64,000 nucleotides of DNA from Schistosoma haematobium (Eukaryota; Platyhelminthes; Trematoda; Strigeidida; Schistosomatidae). Location of the stretch: assembly GCF_000699445.3 (NCBI RefSeq), contig NC_067197.1, forward strand, positions 7,694,152 to 7,758,151, given 5' to 3'. Positions 47,514 through 57,979 of this stretch are shown here, one piece after another. Both the position numbers and the translations under genes were made by a program. The notes beneath the pieces are model-generated. The model was not told where the DNA came from, ran no database searches, and was given only the letters and a program-made list of their open reading frames with translations. The stretch's first letter is position 1. Each line of letters opens with the position of its first letter.

Positions 47514-49092
47514 GTAGGTAGATACTTAGTATATTCATTTGGCAAAATCAACAGAATAGTTCAAATGAATAGGATAACAACCAGCTCATTCATTTATCAA
47601 CGGCATTATTTCTTGATAATTTATTTCAATTATTTTCAGGTTTATTTTATTTTTTCATAGATGCATTAGTTCTTCAGATTGACGTACATGATATATGATG
47701 CTTAACTAACTATTCACCGTGAATAAACAATTTATATGATGAATTTATTCGCTTTTAAATGGTTCGATAAAAGAGTAGCCAAAAGGATTATTAATATTCT
47801 AAGTATTTATCCTAAGGCGACAATAAAGGGAATTAGGGCCAAGAAAGGATGAAAGGTTGGACGAATAGTTTCTGCACGCAAAGTTCGGGCTTGAGTTCGT
47901 GGATTACCAATGCCTTAGTTCAACCTCTCATTCTTCCTTGGCCGTGATTCAATAAAATTTATAAATTGTAAAATCCATAGTTAGTATTTTAGTGGCCCTT
48001 AATCTGACTCCAAATTGATCGTTTCTGATTGTTATTGAATAATTGCTGTCAAAATGTGATTCATGAAGAATGAATGAATTGACTTGTCCAGAAGCGAGAA
48101 TAAGTTATGTAAGCTTAACATAGCAACCGACACTACAATATTCTAAGTTTTTGTTGCCGTACACAGAGGGTTGTCTAAACTCTCTCTCTCTCTCTTCACT
48201 CCATTCTTGATAACCGGTACACTAAGTAAAGTATGTAAACTGATGATTGAAAAATAAGTTCAATCAATTATAATAATTGCTATCAATAGTTCATATGGAT
48301 ACTTGGATATGAGAGTACTACTTAAATAGGAGAGACTCACTAATTTCAGTATTTTGACTATTGGATAGTTTTTCTTTGTTTAAATAACTTTGTATTCATT
48401 AGTGAGAACAAACCAGAACAATTTATATGACATAGGAAATCTTTATTTAGAAGAAATCAATTGCATTGTATTTGTCCTCATCAGCTTACTAGTTTTGACT
48501 ATACGAAGGAACTGAGCTGAATTAACTGACTGAGTTGTTTAACTATCAAGAACTTATCGGAATTGATTATCTTATTTTTATGCTAAAATTATACTACTTG
48601 CTGTCAATACGAACTAATCACTTGCAGCATGGTTAATATCTGATGAAACTGTATGTATGCTTTGTATTCGAGTAAATCTCTTCAGTAATATACAAAATGA
48701 GTTCAGATTTGTAAGGGTTGTATACATTTTATCCTTTAGTTATTTCATCAATCTAAAAAGTAATACAAGCTAATAAATGTAAATCATGGTCAGAATCTAT
48801 AATTCAACTATTAAACGAAGTGAGATTTTGTGGTACACTTTGGCATGTTTACTAAACAAATAAAACTAACGTTACTCTTCAACAAAGCCTATCTGTAACC
48901 CTAAAAGTAATAACATTCATCAATTCAGATGTCAATATGAAAGAGTATCCATCCCCTAAATCCAGAGACGGATATGCGCTGTTGGAAATTTTTGTTATGA
49001 TATAGGGCCATAGTTCTATCTATCAGAAGATACCTTTGAATTACTTGACTAATTTTATAAAGATCAGTGACGAATAAGTGCTTTATCTTAAA

Positions 49093-49145
49093 TAAATAGA
49101 AGAACCAGAGAAATGTGTCAAATGTGAACAATCAACAGATCTACC
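49093..49145 (+). CDS. Possible terminal exon of the unrecognised gene
   Basis: A weak acceptor (AAATAAATAG) is followed, in the phase left by the duplicated exon, by KNQRNVSNVNNQQIYQ and a stop. The pyrimidine tract is poor, so this is a weak call. A plausible AATAAA polyadenylation signal lies at about 49,389 downstream. Confidence 0.2.
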
Positions 49146-49564
49146 AATAGCATTAATAAACTGCCACTATATGAACTCGGTCTGACCCTGATATGATTAT
49201 GCTTAGTCTATTCGCCAATTATAAACGTGTACATTTTTTTATGAACAAGAGTAAGTTTCATTGACTCAACTGTTGTGTGCTCTAGATATTGTTGTGTATA
49301 TACCATTTTTGTCTCCACTTTTTTTTCTGTTTCATAAATTGTATTGATCCCTGCTTTTGCACTGTGTTAATTTTTGACTGTAGAAGCAAATAAAGTTTTA
49401 TAAACGAAATAGCTTACTTTTTTAACTTGACTCACTTCAAGACTTTGTGCTCGATAGCCTAGGGAATTCATTAGAATATTCAACTATAAAAATGATGTCT
49501 TACAGAGTTACGAACAGTGATTTATTCCTTTTTGATTAACAAATACACTTACAATAGTTGAAAT

Positions 49565-49747
49565 CATGAGTCAATTGAAGCTAGACCACCATGAAAAACC
49601 TGCAAGCACTGCACGGCCGTCTCGTCCTAATATGGGACTCCTCAGCAGTGCACATCCACGACTCCACCCTGTGAGATTCGAACCCAGGACCTACCAGTCT
49701 CGCGCGCCAGCGCTTAACCATTAGACCACTGAGCCGGTATCCGACGC
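49565..49747 (-). mobile_element. SINE-like element with tRNA-like promoter and hammerhead
   Basis: The minus strand reads GGCTCAGTGGTCTAATGG (A box), then GGTCCTGGGTTCGAATCTCA (B box), then the ribozyme block, then TCATGGTGGTCTAGCTTCAA. The ribozyme has core CTGAGGA and perfect stems I to III, but GAAA is GAGA and the cleavage triplet is GTG, so it should not cut. The element abuts the (TAA)n tail of the LINE to its right. Confidence 0.75.
49605..49654 (-). ncRNA. Hammerhead ribozyme relic
   Basis: Stem I GCACTG/CAGTGC is perfect, stem II GTCC/GGAC is perfect and stem III CGG/CCG is perfect. The two changes, GAAA to GAGA and a G at the cleavage position, both hit catalytic positions. The fold is kept, the activity probably lost. 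Confidence 0.7.
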
Positions 49748-52700
49748 TGTTATTATTATTATTAGTGGCTTTATTCAATATTATAGTTTTGGTACAATAT
49801 AGAATTCTCAGCACAGGTTATTTCAACAAGTTACTTACGCAACAACAAAAGAAAAAACACAGTAACGGATACAAAAAAAGAGAATTTTTTTTAAAAAAAG
49901 GAAAAAAAAGAAAAAAAAACCGAAAAACTGTACTTTTAAAATTAAGGACATGTTAAGAATGTAAGTTATTGACTAGGTTAACTCTAACAACCTGTTCGTC
50001 ACAGTGTATATTTGCCAGGTAAGGTATTATAGAACTTTTATACTTTTGCTTGCGTGTATGGATTTGAATGTAATTACGTCTCGTTCTACCAGAAGATATA
50101 CAAGGAGAAAGATAAGAGTGAAGGGGATGGCTAGTATCTGATAAAATAACACCTGCCAGGAGTTTGCATGATTTTAAATGTCTATCCACATTCATATTAA
50201 TTATGATCTCGAAAGATTTACCACACATCTTGCTAACTGCCTTCAGCACTCTCCGCAGTACAGCAAAGTCTTTCCTCAAAAGCCCGGGAAAGAATAATGG
50301 AGAACAGTAAGGAATAATAGGTAATATGCAAGAATTGACACATTGTAAGAGTAAATGACGAATAATCCCAAGAGCATGTAATCTCTTTATGTAGTAGGTC
50401 AGACGGAAAACCTTCTTTGATAACAATAAAACGTGGGAAGACCAAGAGAGATCAGAGGGAAAAGTGACACCAAGATAATTGACCCTCGACACTGTGTATA
50501 TTAAAGAGTCTCCGATGGTAGAAGCATTATGGGATCTCAAAATGGTGTTTAGATTCCGTTCATGTCTCATGCTAAAGTTAACAGCTTGACATTTAGACGG
50601 ATTAAGTATGACACCATTACCAACAGACCAACAATCAATACGAAACAATAACTCATTCATTTCTATGGGATGTAAAGAGGAAGAGATAGGCATACATACA
50701 GTAAGATCATCCGCATATTTCAAAAAAAGTGTTTTCTGTGGAAGATGGCAGATCATGCAGAAAATAAGAGAAAAGAAGAGGTGAAAGAACAGCTCCTTGT
50801 GGCACACCTTCATGAGACAGCAGAGACTCTGAACACTTTCCTCCAAACACAGTGTACTGTTCCCTTCCAGAGAGGTAGGAACATAGCCAGTTGGTTATCC
50901 AGCTGTCAGTGTTGACGCTGAATAACTTGTTAATTAAACGTTGTCTTGGTACAGAATCAAAAGCTGAAGTATTGTCCAGAAAATCACATCGAACATACTT
51001 CTTACCCTTTTCTTAGTTGAACACTATGTTGTGATGCAGAACAGCAGCAGCATCTGAAGTGCTTCTTTTGCGTCTGTAAGCAAACTGATACGGATCAATA
51101 TGCTCTTTTATCGCAGGCTGAAGTGGAGGTATTAATAATTTCTCCATTGTTTTGTGGAAGGGTGAAGTTATTGCAATAGGTCTAAATTTTACATTCTTAT
51201 CACTAGATGCTTTCTTGGGTGCAGGAATTATCTTCATCTTTCTCCACATTTTTGGTATGAGATTAGATGGGAAGGATCTGTTAAAGATAGCTGTGAACGG
51301 ATAACATAGGACGTCAGCACTTTTTAAAAAGGATGTTTGGGATACCATCAGGTCCCAAACATCGAGATGAATTAAGCCACTGGAGACATCTTCATACATC
51401 AGTCTCAGTGAAAGTAGGAACACAGCTATTATTTAAACCCGTGGATAGAGGGAGCATCACATCAGATGACTGACGTACAAAAGACTTATTTAAGTCACAA
51501 ACATTCAGCTGGTTATCGCTTCTAAACTGTCCGTCACCTGTAAGTTCTTTAAAGAGTTTCCACATACTTGGAGAGTTTTTGCAAGACAAGAGTTTTTAAG
51601 TAAACATACAGTTGAGGCGTCTAATCTCTAGGTTTATCAGACCATTTAGCTTACTAACTTCATTAGAGTTCTTCTCCTTGTACATTCTTTCTTTCATCCT
51701 CCGTAGTCGTTTCAGTTGTGTAGATGTAAGTCGATCAAAACTTACAAAAATGGTTTCGGTGGGACAACAAATGTCAGAACAAAATTTAAGGTAACAAGTG
51801 ATAACGTCAGTAGTGTTTTCCAGTGAGTCATCTGTAAATAATTCCCAGTTAGTCGTATGAAACATGTTTTTCAGATTTCGGATATTTTCTTCTGAGTAAT
51901 TCCTATATTTGTCTTTCTTGGTTTGATGTAAGAGTGTACTCTTCCCATGCTCTCCATATACTGTAGGTAGAACACGAATTATACAGTGATCCGAGCTAGA
52001 TAATGGGGCACGTTTACGAGTCGCATATATAATCACATCATTAATGAAAACGAAGTCTAAACTTCGCGGAACACACGTATACTGGAGGCGACAAGTCAAT
52101 TGAAGCTCGGTTCTTCAACCTCATCGATGACTTGGGATTGTTCGAAAACATGAGGTCGGCATCTCGTTGGAGAAACAGTCAGACACCATCGCGCTTGGAC
52201 TGTGTATTCACAAACGAAGAATTTCTAGTTAACAACCTCTCAATCCTGGCTCCCCTGGGAAAAAGCGATCATGCCGTCAAAACCTTCAGTTTTGTCAGCA
52301 AAACTAAGCTAAGATACCCCACCAATAACTTGCGTCGGAATTTTAAACGGTTAAATGTGCCAGCTCTACACGACTGTCTACAACAGGTGGTTTGGGATGT
52401 TCATCCCCACCTCGATGTGGACGGTCATTGGGACTTCGTACTGCACACGCTCTTACGTGCTACAAACCATTCAGTTCCTCAAACGGTTCCCAAAAGCTGC
52501 AAGCCACCTACAATAATAAAGAACCGTACCCTTCGCCTGCTAAGCCTCAAAAGACACTGTTGGGCGGAATACAAACGAACTGGCAACGACGGAGCGTACA
52601 GGCAATATAAAAATATCAGGAACATATGCACGAAGGCTATAAGAGAAGATATGCTTCAGTACCAGACAAAGCTTATGGACAAATTCGCCTCCAATCCTAA

Positions 52701-55290
52701 AAGCTTATTCCGTTATGCAGCCTCTCTTCGTCAAGCCAAAACTGGAGTTTCCCAACTGGTAGGTCTTAACGGCCCGACCAACAACGATGGCGATGCCGCT
52801 AACCTTCTGGCTGAACATTACTCCCAGACATTTCAACTGACCGACATTAACTTTACTGATGACAGTTTCATCTGCAATCCCACAGGACTTTCCGAAGTGA
52901 ACCTAAGCGCTGACTTGGTGTTCCGGAAACTGTAGCACTTGAGATTAGACACTTCTCCTGGCCTGGACATGGTCCATTCTGCCATACTGAGGGAAGCAGC
53001 CTCAATCTTGGCAACGCCGCTTAGCGTGATGTTCTCACACTCGCTAAATCGAGGAAGACTACCGGAAAATTGGAGGCTGGCTCACATCACACCAATTTTC
53101 AAAGGAGGTCGACGCAGCGAACCTTCAAGTTACCGACCGGTGGCTCTTCCCTCCATACCCTCAAAAGTCATTAAGTACCTGATATGCGATGATATAAATG
53201 ACTATTTACTGTTCTTAAATTTCTTCTCACCCCAACAGCACGGTTTCAGGAAGGGTTACTCTTGTATTACCAACCTGCTGACTGCGGTGGACAGATGGAC
53301 AAGCATCCTTGATCACAAGCGGGAGGTTGATATCATCTACCTAGATTTCTCAAAAGCTTTTGATAAGGTTAACCGTACATGTCTTATCAATAAGCTCATA
53401 CGATTGGATATCAGACCACCTCTAATCGATTGGCTCATTTCATACCTGAAAAATCGACATTTTAAGGTTAGGGTTAATTTCACTTTATCGCAGGCTATGG
53501 AATGTCCTAACGGGGTCCCCCAGGGCTCAGTAGTAGGGCCTCTTCTCTTCTTGATCTACATAAATGATCTTCCTCAACAGGTAACGCCAGACTTATTACT
53601 TTCTGCCGACGACATGAAACTTTGGAGAGATATACGTAACCAAGACGATATACAGGCACTTCAGGAGGATCTGACTCGACTTCAAAGTTGGGCAGATGAC
53701 AACGGACTTACCTTTAACACTTCAAAGTGTAAAGTAGTCCATCTGCTACATGTCGCAGACTACAGTTATAACTTAGGAAACTCCTCTCTAGTAGTATCCC
53801 AAGTCGAAAAAGATTTAGGAGTCCTGGTGCCCCATGATTTAAAGTCTTACGCTAACTTTGACAAAAATGCCTTCCGAGCAAACCATGCACTGGTAACATT
53901 GAAGCGCATTTTTGGCCAGTTTGACGGAAGAACTTTCCATATAATCTTCAATAGTTTTATCCGTCCCCATTTAGAGTACGGAAACATAGTATTTCCCCCT
54001 TCACTCCAAAAGGATAAGGACACCCTGGAGCGTATCCAACGGCGAGCCACGAAATCAGTTCGAGGACTCAAATTTAAACCTTACGAAGAGCGCCTCCATT
54101 CACTTAACCTTCACCCATTAGAGTATAGACATCTTAGAGGTGACCTTCTGATGGCTTATAGTATCCTTGCACTTCTGGACATCCTCTCAAACACCTACTT
54201 AAGCTTAGTTCCAACACTAACCTAAGAGGTAACACCCAAAAACTGGAAACACAACATAGCAGAACGGACTGTAGACACAACTTCTACTCCTTAAGAGTTG
54301 TCAAATGCTGGAATTCGCTGCCAGCCGAGCTAGTCCAAGCGACTTCCCAGGAGTCCTTTAAGAGGCGGCTTGACCTATTCTTAAGGACTAAGGATAGTAT
54401 CACACTATAATTTACTAATTTCTTTTCCACTTTTATTGTTAACATACCTAGGTTCCTGCCTGGAGGATTTAGTGATCCCCTGCTACTAGACACGGAAGCC
54501 TGTTAAGCGAAAGCTTCTTCTAGTCCGTCCACAACCATTTGAACCATTTTGAATGAGGATCCAAACGAGTAGGATAATCTACTACGTTTTGGTGACCTAG
54601 TGACGTAAGGAAGCTACAGTCACATGAATTGAAATCACCATATACAACTGAAAGTGGATCAATGAAGGCAGTAACAGCGAACTCAGTGAATTCATCAGCA
54701 AAAACAGATAGTGCAGATGATGTGCAATCTGGAGTCACGCAGATATTGGTAACATAAACAAATTTGTATTTATTCAGATGTTTTGGACGACATCTTAGAG
54801 TTAGAAAGTCGATAAAGTCATTTGAAAACTTAAAACACACAAACGAAGATTGACACCAGTTTATGTTTACAAACGTAGCTACACCGCCACCACACCTCTT
54901 TTATTGTTTGATCGATCCTGACGATAAATTATGAAATCACCTAGTGAAACAAGGCAGTCATCCTGTAAATCATTTAACCAAGATTCTTGAATTGTGATGA
55001 CACCACAATTACGATACATATTTTGATTTAGTAGGAACTGCAGATAGTCCAGTTTGTTGATTAGTGATCGACAGTTAGAATTTAGCAGCTCTGGAATCGA
55101 CATACGATTAATATTCATTCTCTTTAACGCATATTGCCAACCACCACGATGTCTTTTATAGTACTTTTTTGTAACCTGTGCAGCGAAAGGTCGTAGGCTT
55201 TCCATAAAAGCACCTGAATAGGTTATGCGATTAATAGACATAATTATAAGTTAAAACAAACGAAAAAACCCAGATAACTTGTTGAAATAA
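49748..55290 (-). pseudogene. Old Jockey/CR1-superfamily LINE, split by a nested insertion
   Basis: From right to left: endonuclease start (55,241-54,880; NSNCRSLINKLDYLQFLL, ITIQESWLND), endonuclease core (54,840-54,553; VVYGDFNS, VVDYPTR), interruption, endonuclease end (52,095-51,900; SLDFVFINDV, LSSSDHC), linker, reverse transcriptase (51,423-50,950; FRPIAITSPFHKTMEKLL, YQFAYRRKRST) and its second half (50,846-49,953; LKYADDLTVC). Frames are broken in several places, so it is dead. The catalytic YADD is retained. The 3' end has AATAAA and a (TAA)n tail near 49,750. Confidence 0.85.
52093..54552 (+). mobile_element. Younger CR1-like LINE, 5'-truncated, nested in the minus-strand LINE
   Basis: It starts inside the endonuclease (SIEARFFNLIDDLGLFENM, then SRLDCVFTNEEF and PLGKSDHAV), then linker, reverse transcriptase (SPGLDMVHSAILREA; FKGG.R.EPSSYRPVAL; QQHGFRKGYSC; YLDFSKAFDKV; NGVPQGSVVGPLLFLIYIND) and a C-terminal tail (LRVVKCWNSLPAELVQAT). 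Defects are few: a TAG at 52933-52935, a frameshift near 54,200, and the RT active site reading LLSADD where FADD or YADD is expected. The 3' end has two CCATTTGAA-type repeats before the host LINE resumes at about 54,553. Confidence 0.85.
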
Positions 55291-55504
55291 TCAGATGGCA
55301 GAAACAGGTAGCCCAGATATTCAAGCAGGCCGCCGAAAGGATGTCTAACTTCAACCAATCCACGAAATTGTGCCACTGTCACTATTGTCTTCAGTGGGCT
55401 GATATCTTACAACAGACCTGGTTGAACTCCACTGGTCACGGCTTCTCACTAGAACTCCAGGAGTGTCTCTTGAAGTCAGTCACTAGTGAGTAGATGATTA
55501 TTAT

Positions 55505-55924
55505 CAGAAGGGGTTTGTAAAGACCTACTTTTATCAAGAGAACGCGATTGATTTCATGGAAACAATCATTGTTATAACAAATTGTACCAGTGATTGTTTT
55601 ACTATGGTCCTTTGTTTAACTGTGCTAAAGGCAGCCATATTACTACTAGTCCTTTGATTGTGACCTTGCACGGGTTCGGTTACGCTCGATAACCACGCTA
55701 GTACTCCTTTGGCACGATCTCGGTATCCTTTCGATACCACGAGTTCGCTCGCAAATACATCTCGACTACAGCCATCAACTGCTTTCTGATATTTGGCTTA
55801 CGGGGGATTTTATCGGTTAACTGGCACGTAGTCTTCTTGTGGTGGTGTTCATAGGCAACCGCGACTCGACTCCACGCTACAGGTTTTGTGGAGAATTACT
55901 AAAATCTCCACAAAACCCCTTCTG
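55505..55924. repeat. Perfect 20-bp inverted repeat, left arm split by the LTR
   Basis: The right arm is TCTCCACAAAACCCCTTCTG (55905-55924). Removing the LTR and one GGTT joins CAGAAGGGGTT (55505-55515) to TTGTGGAGA (55886-55894), giving its exact reverse complement around a 10-bp loop. Confidence 0.85.
55512..55885 (+). mobile_element. Solo LTR of the array element's family with 4-bp TSD (GGTT)
   Basis: The LTR spans 55516-55881 (366 bp), starts TGTAAAGACCTAC and ends GACTCCACGCTACA. It aligns along its whole length with the minus strand of the array LTR (GTACCAGTGATTGTTTTA, GGCACGATCTCGGTATCCTT) but is clearly diverged and somewhat shorter. GGTT precedes (55512-55515) and follows (55882-55885). 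It is in the opposite orientation to the array. Confidence 0.9.
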
Positions 55925-56129
55925 AAAATACACTTACAGTTGAAATGGTTTTTAAGAAATACTATAATGTTGACAAAACTGCAGAATTGTCACTTTATCG
56001 TTCAAAAAATCATAGCAAAGACCAACTTGGCAAAAAACGGAATGAAAATCAATTCCCTGAAGCAGGTAAAGTCGGCTAGATTTTATGTAATACAAAGGAA
56101 GAAATTGAACTGCACAAATGACGTCGTCA

Positions 56130-56500
56130 GTAAAACTAGAGAAATTTGATCAGCTAGGGTGTAACAAAGAGAACACTGTATCTAAAAACACGTGTTTACC
56201 AAAAAGAAACTTTAAGGTTATGTGTTACATCCGTAAATTAATGGAACTCAATAAAAGATTTCGGAGAGTGTATCAATCGACTGAATTTAGAGCAGAGCTG
56301 AACTGCTTAATCGAATACTGAGATGGAGAATCTAAAGCTGCTATTCTGTATTGTTCTTTATTAGAACGGGAAATAGGTTACCGTCAAGCATTAGAGCTTT
56401 TGGAGTAGACTTTTGGACAAAAAGAAACTGTCGCACTCACGTTTATTGATGACTCATTAAATTTTTTTCAATATAGGAATAAATCGTCCCAGCTATTTGA
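56130..56500 (+). pseudogene. BEL/Pao-type gag relic (tentative)
   Basis: The plus strand reads FRRVYQSTEFRAELNCLIEY, stop, DGESKAAILYCSLLEREIGY and then RQALELLE, stop, TFGQKETVA. This is the pattern of the Pao-type gag domain (RL..L..Y..G.A...I..C.....GY..AL..L...FG). Stops interrupt it. Sequence further right to 57,000 may belong to the same element. Confidence 0.5.
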
Positions 56501-56639
56501 GAAATTTATATTCAGAAATGTAAATATTTGGACTGATTTTTGAACATATGAGTTACTCTACTAATTTGAACTTATCCAGGACCATATAAACTATGGTTAT
56601 TAAATTAACAATATATTTTCAGAAAAGAATGAACAAGGT

Positions 56640-57002
56640 TAGTTTACAATTAAAGGAGGTCGAGAGCCTTGGCTGAACGACTATTTTGAGTTCGTAAAGC
56701 AACAAAATGAAATAGCTAAGAAAAGCTATGGCTTACTTACCAGAAGAAGTATCAATGATAAGAGGAAGCTCGGCGTCTTAAAAGAGGTATCTAGAGATGG
56801 TTATAATACAACAAAGATGTTTTATACAATCCTCAAAGCTGAATATGAGGTGACTGAGAAAATGCATATTCAACAATTAACACGAAGCGAAGGTCAACAA
56901 TTCGGAATACGGGAAGAATCAATTGAATTCAATTCGATCGAATGGCATGGCTCAACCCCGCAGATGTGGTCATTCTGTATAACCTGTCTTTATTCACTTT
57001 AA
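56640..57002 (+). other. Unrecognised open stretches
   Basis: Open frames include GREPWLNDYFEFVKQQNEIA and HIQQLTRSEGQQFGIREESI. They lie between a BEL/Pao-like relic and an RTE fragment and are probably transposon-derived. No family recognised. Confidence 0.25.
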
Positions 57003-57431
57003 ATATGTTACTCCATATTTAGTCTAAATGTGTTCTTCAGAAGTACTAAATATCATATTGCTCATTGTCACGATACAATAAGTCAATATAAAAAATGATG
57101 TGAATTTCATGTAAGATCTTATAGATTAAGTAGTCATATCGTGACAAATCTGCAATTTTAGGACCAGGACTATTATTAGAGCAGTACCAATAAAGAACCT
57201 AGACAGTAATTCTACAATATACTCCAACCTTAACTTTCTAAGAAACTTTAAATACGACGACTTTCCATACAAAAACTAGATCCCACATTTTATTTAACAA
57301 GAAATCGTCTCTTTGATAATATTATGATTCCAATATGATGTTCAATGATTTGCCATACAAGTGGTTCTAACAAGTGTCTTGGCTGTAAAAACAAAGGAAC
57401 TAGATATGCGAGCTGATGCTACCGCCTATTC

Positions 57432-57690
57432 ATCTGCCGTGTTCATCAACGATGCTGCCTAAATATGTAAATGTTTTTACATCCTCCAAAGCTTCACCAT
57501 CACGTGTGATTCGATTGGTGCATGTTGTGTTGTATCGAAGAATCTCGCTTTTCCCTTTGTGTATGTTGAGACCTACTGCTGCTGAGGCTGCTGCTACACC
57601 AGCCGTCTTCTCCTGAATTTGTTGTTGAGTGTGCGATAGAAGAGCCAGATCATCTGCGAAGTCTAGATCGTTCAACCGCATCCTAACTGT
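57432..57690 (-). mobile_element. RTE LINE fragment (RT palm end)
   Basis: It reads LNDLDFADDLALLSHTQQQI, GLNIHKGKSEILRYN and TFTYLGSIVDEHGR, then stops abruptly. The element's 3' tail is missing, unlike in the 35 and 44.4 kb copies, so this is an internal fragment. Confidence 0.8.
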
Positions 57691-57979
57691 CCACTATATT
57701 CCATGCTTTCCCTCAGATATTGACGTTTTCATGCTCCAGTCAACCACCAGAAAAAGAGAAAGGGTGAGAGTAATCAACCGTGCCTGACATCTTTATCCCG
57801 AACGATTCTGTCAATCTTCCCTAAATAAATGGTTGCTCTGGTTGCCAGAAGGGGCATCAACCTCCTGGCTTCTGAAGGAACTCGGCTCTCATTATGAGGC
57901 GTCTAAATGAAGAACTTCTGATTCCCAGGGCAGAGTTTAAGTGGTTTGAATAATTTTTTCTGGTTATCATTTTTTATCG

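Larger units (their letters stand above)
55320..55925 (-). mobile_element. SINE-like/foldback element split by a solo LTR
   Basis: It carries the shared modules TGTCTAACTTCAACCAATCC (55,345) and CTCCACTGGTCACGGCTTCT (55,428). It ends in a 20-bp perfect inverted repeat whose left arm is interrupted by the LTR at 55,516. Relatives at 41.6, 46.8 and 49.6 kb carry the same modules plus a tRNA-like part. Confidence 0.6.

Noticed and set aside
49670..49747. tRNA-like sequence with good A and B boxes
   Set aside because: No complete acceptor stem or anticodon arm, and it is embedded in a repeated element; a SINE promoter rather than a tRNA gene.
53847..54071. Minus-strand open frames inside the plus-strand CR1-like element
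   Set aside because: Shadow frames of the reverse transcriptase coding sequence.
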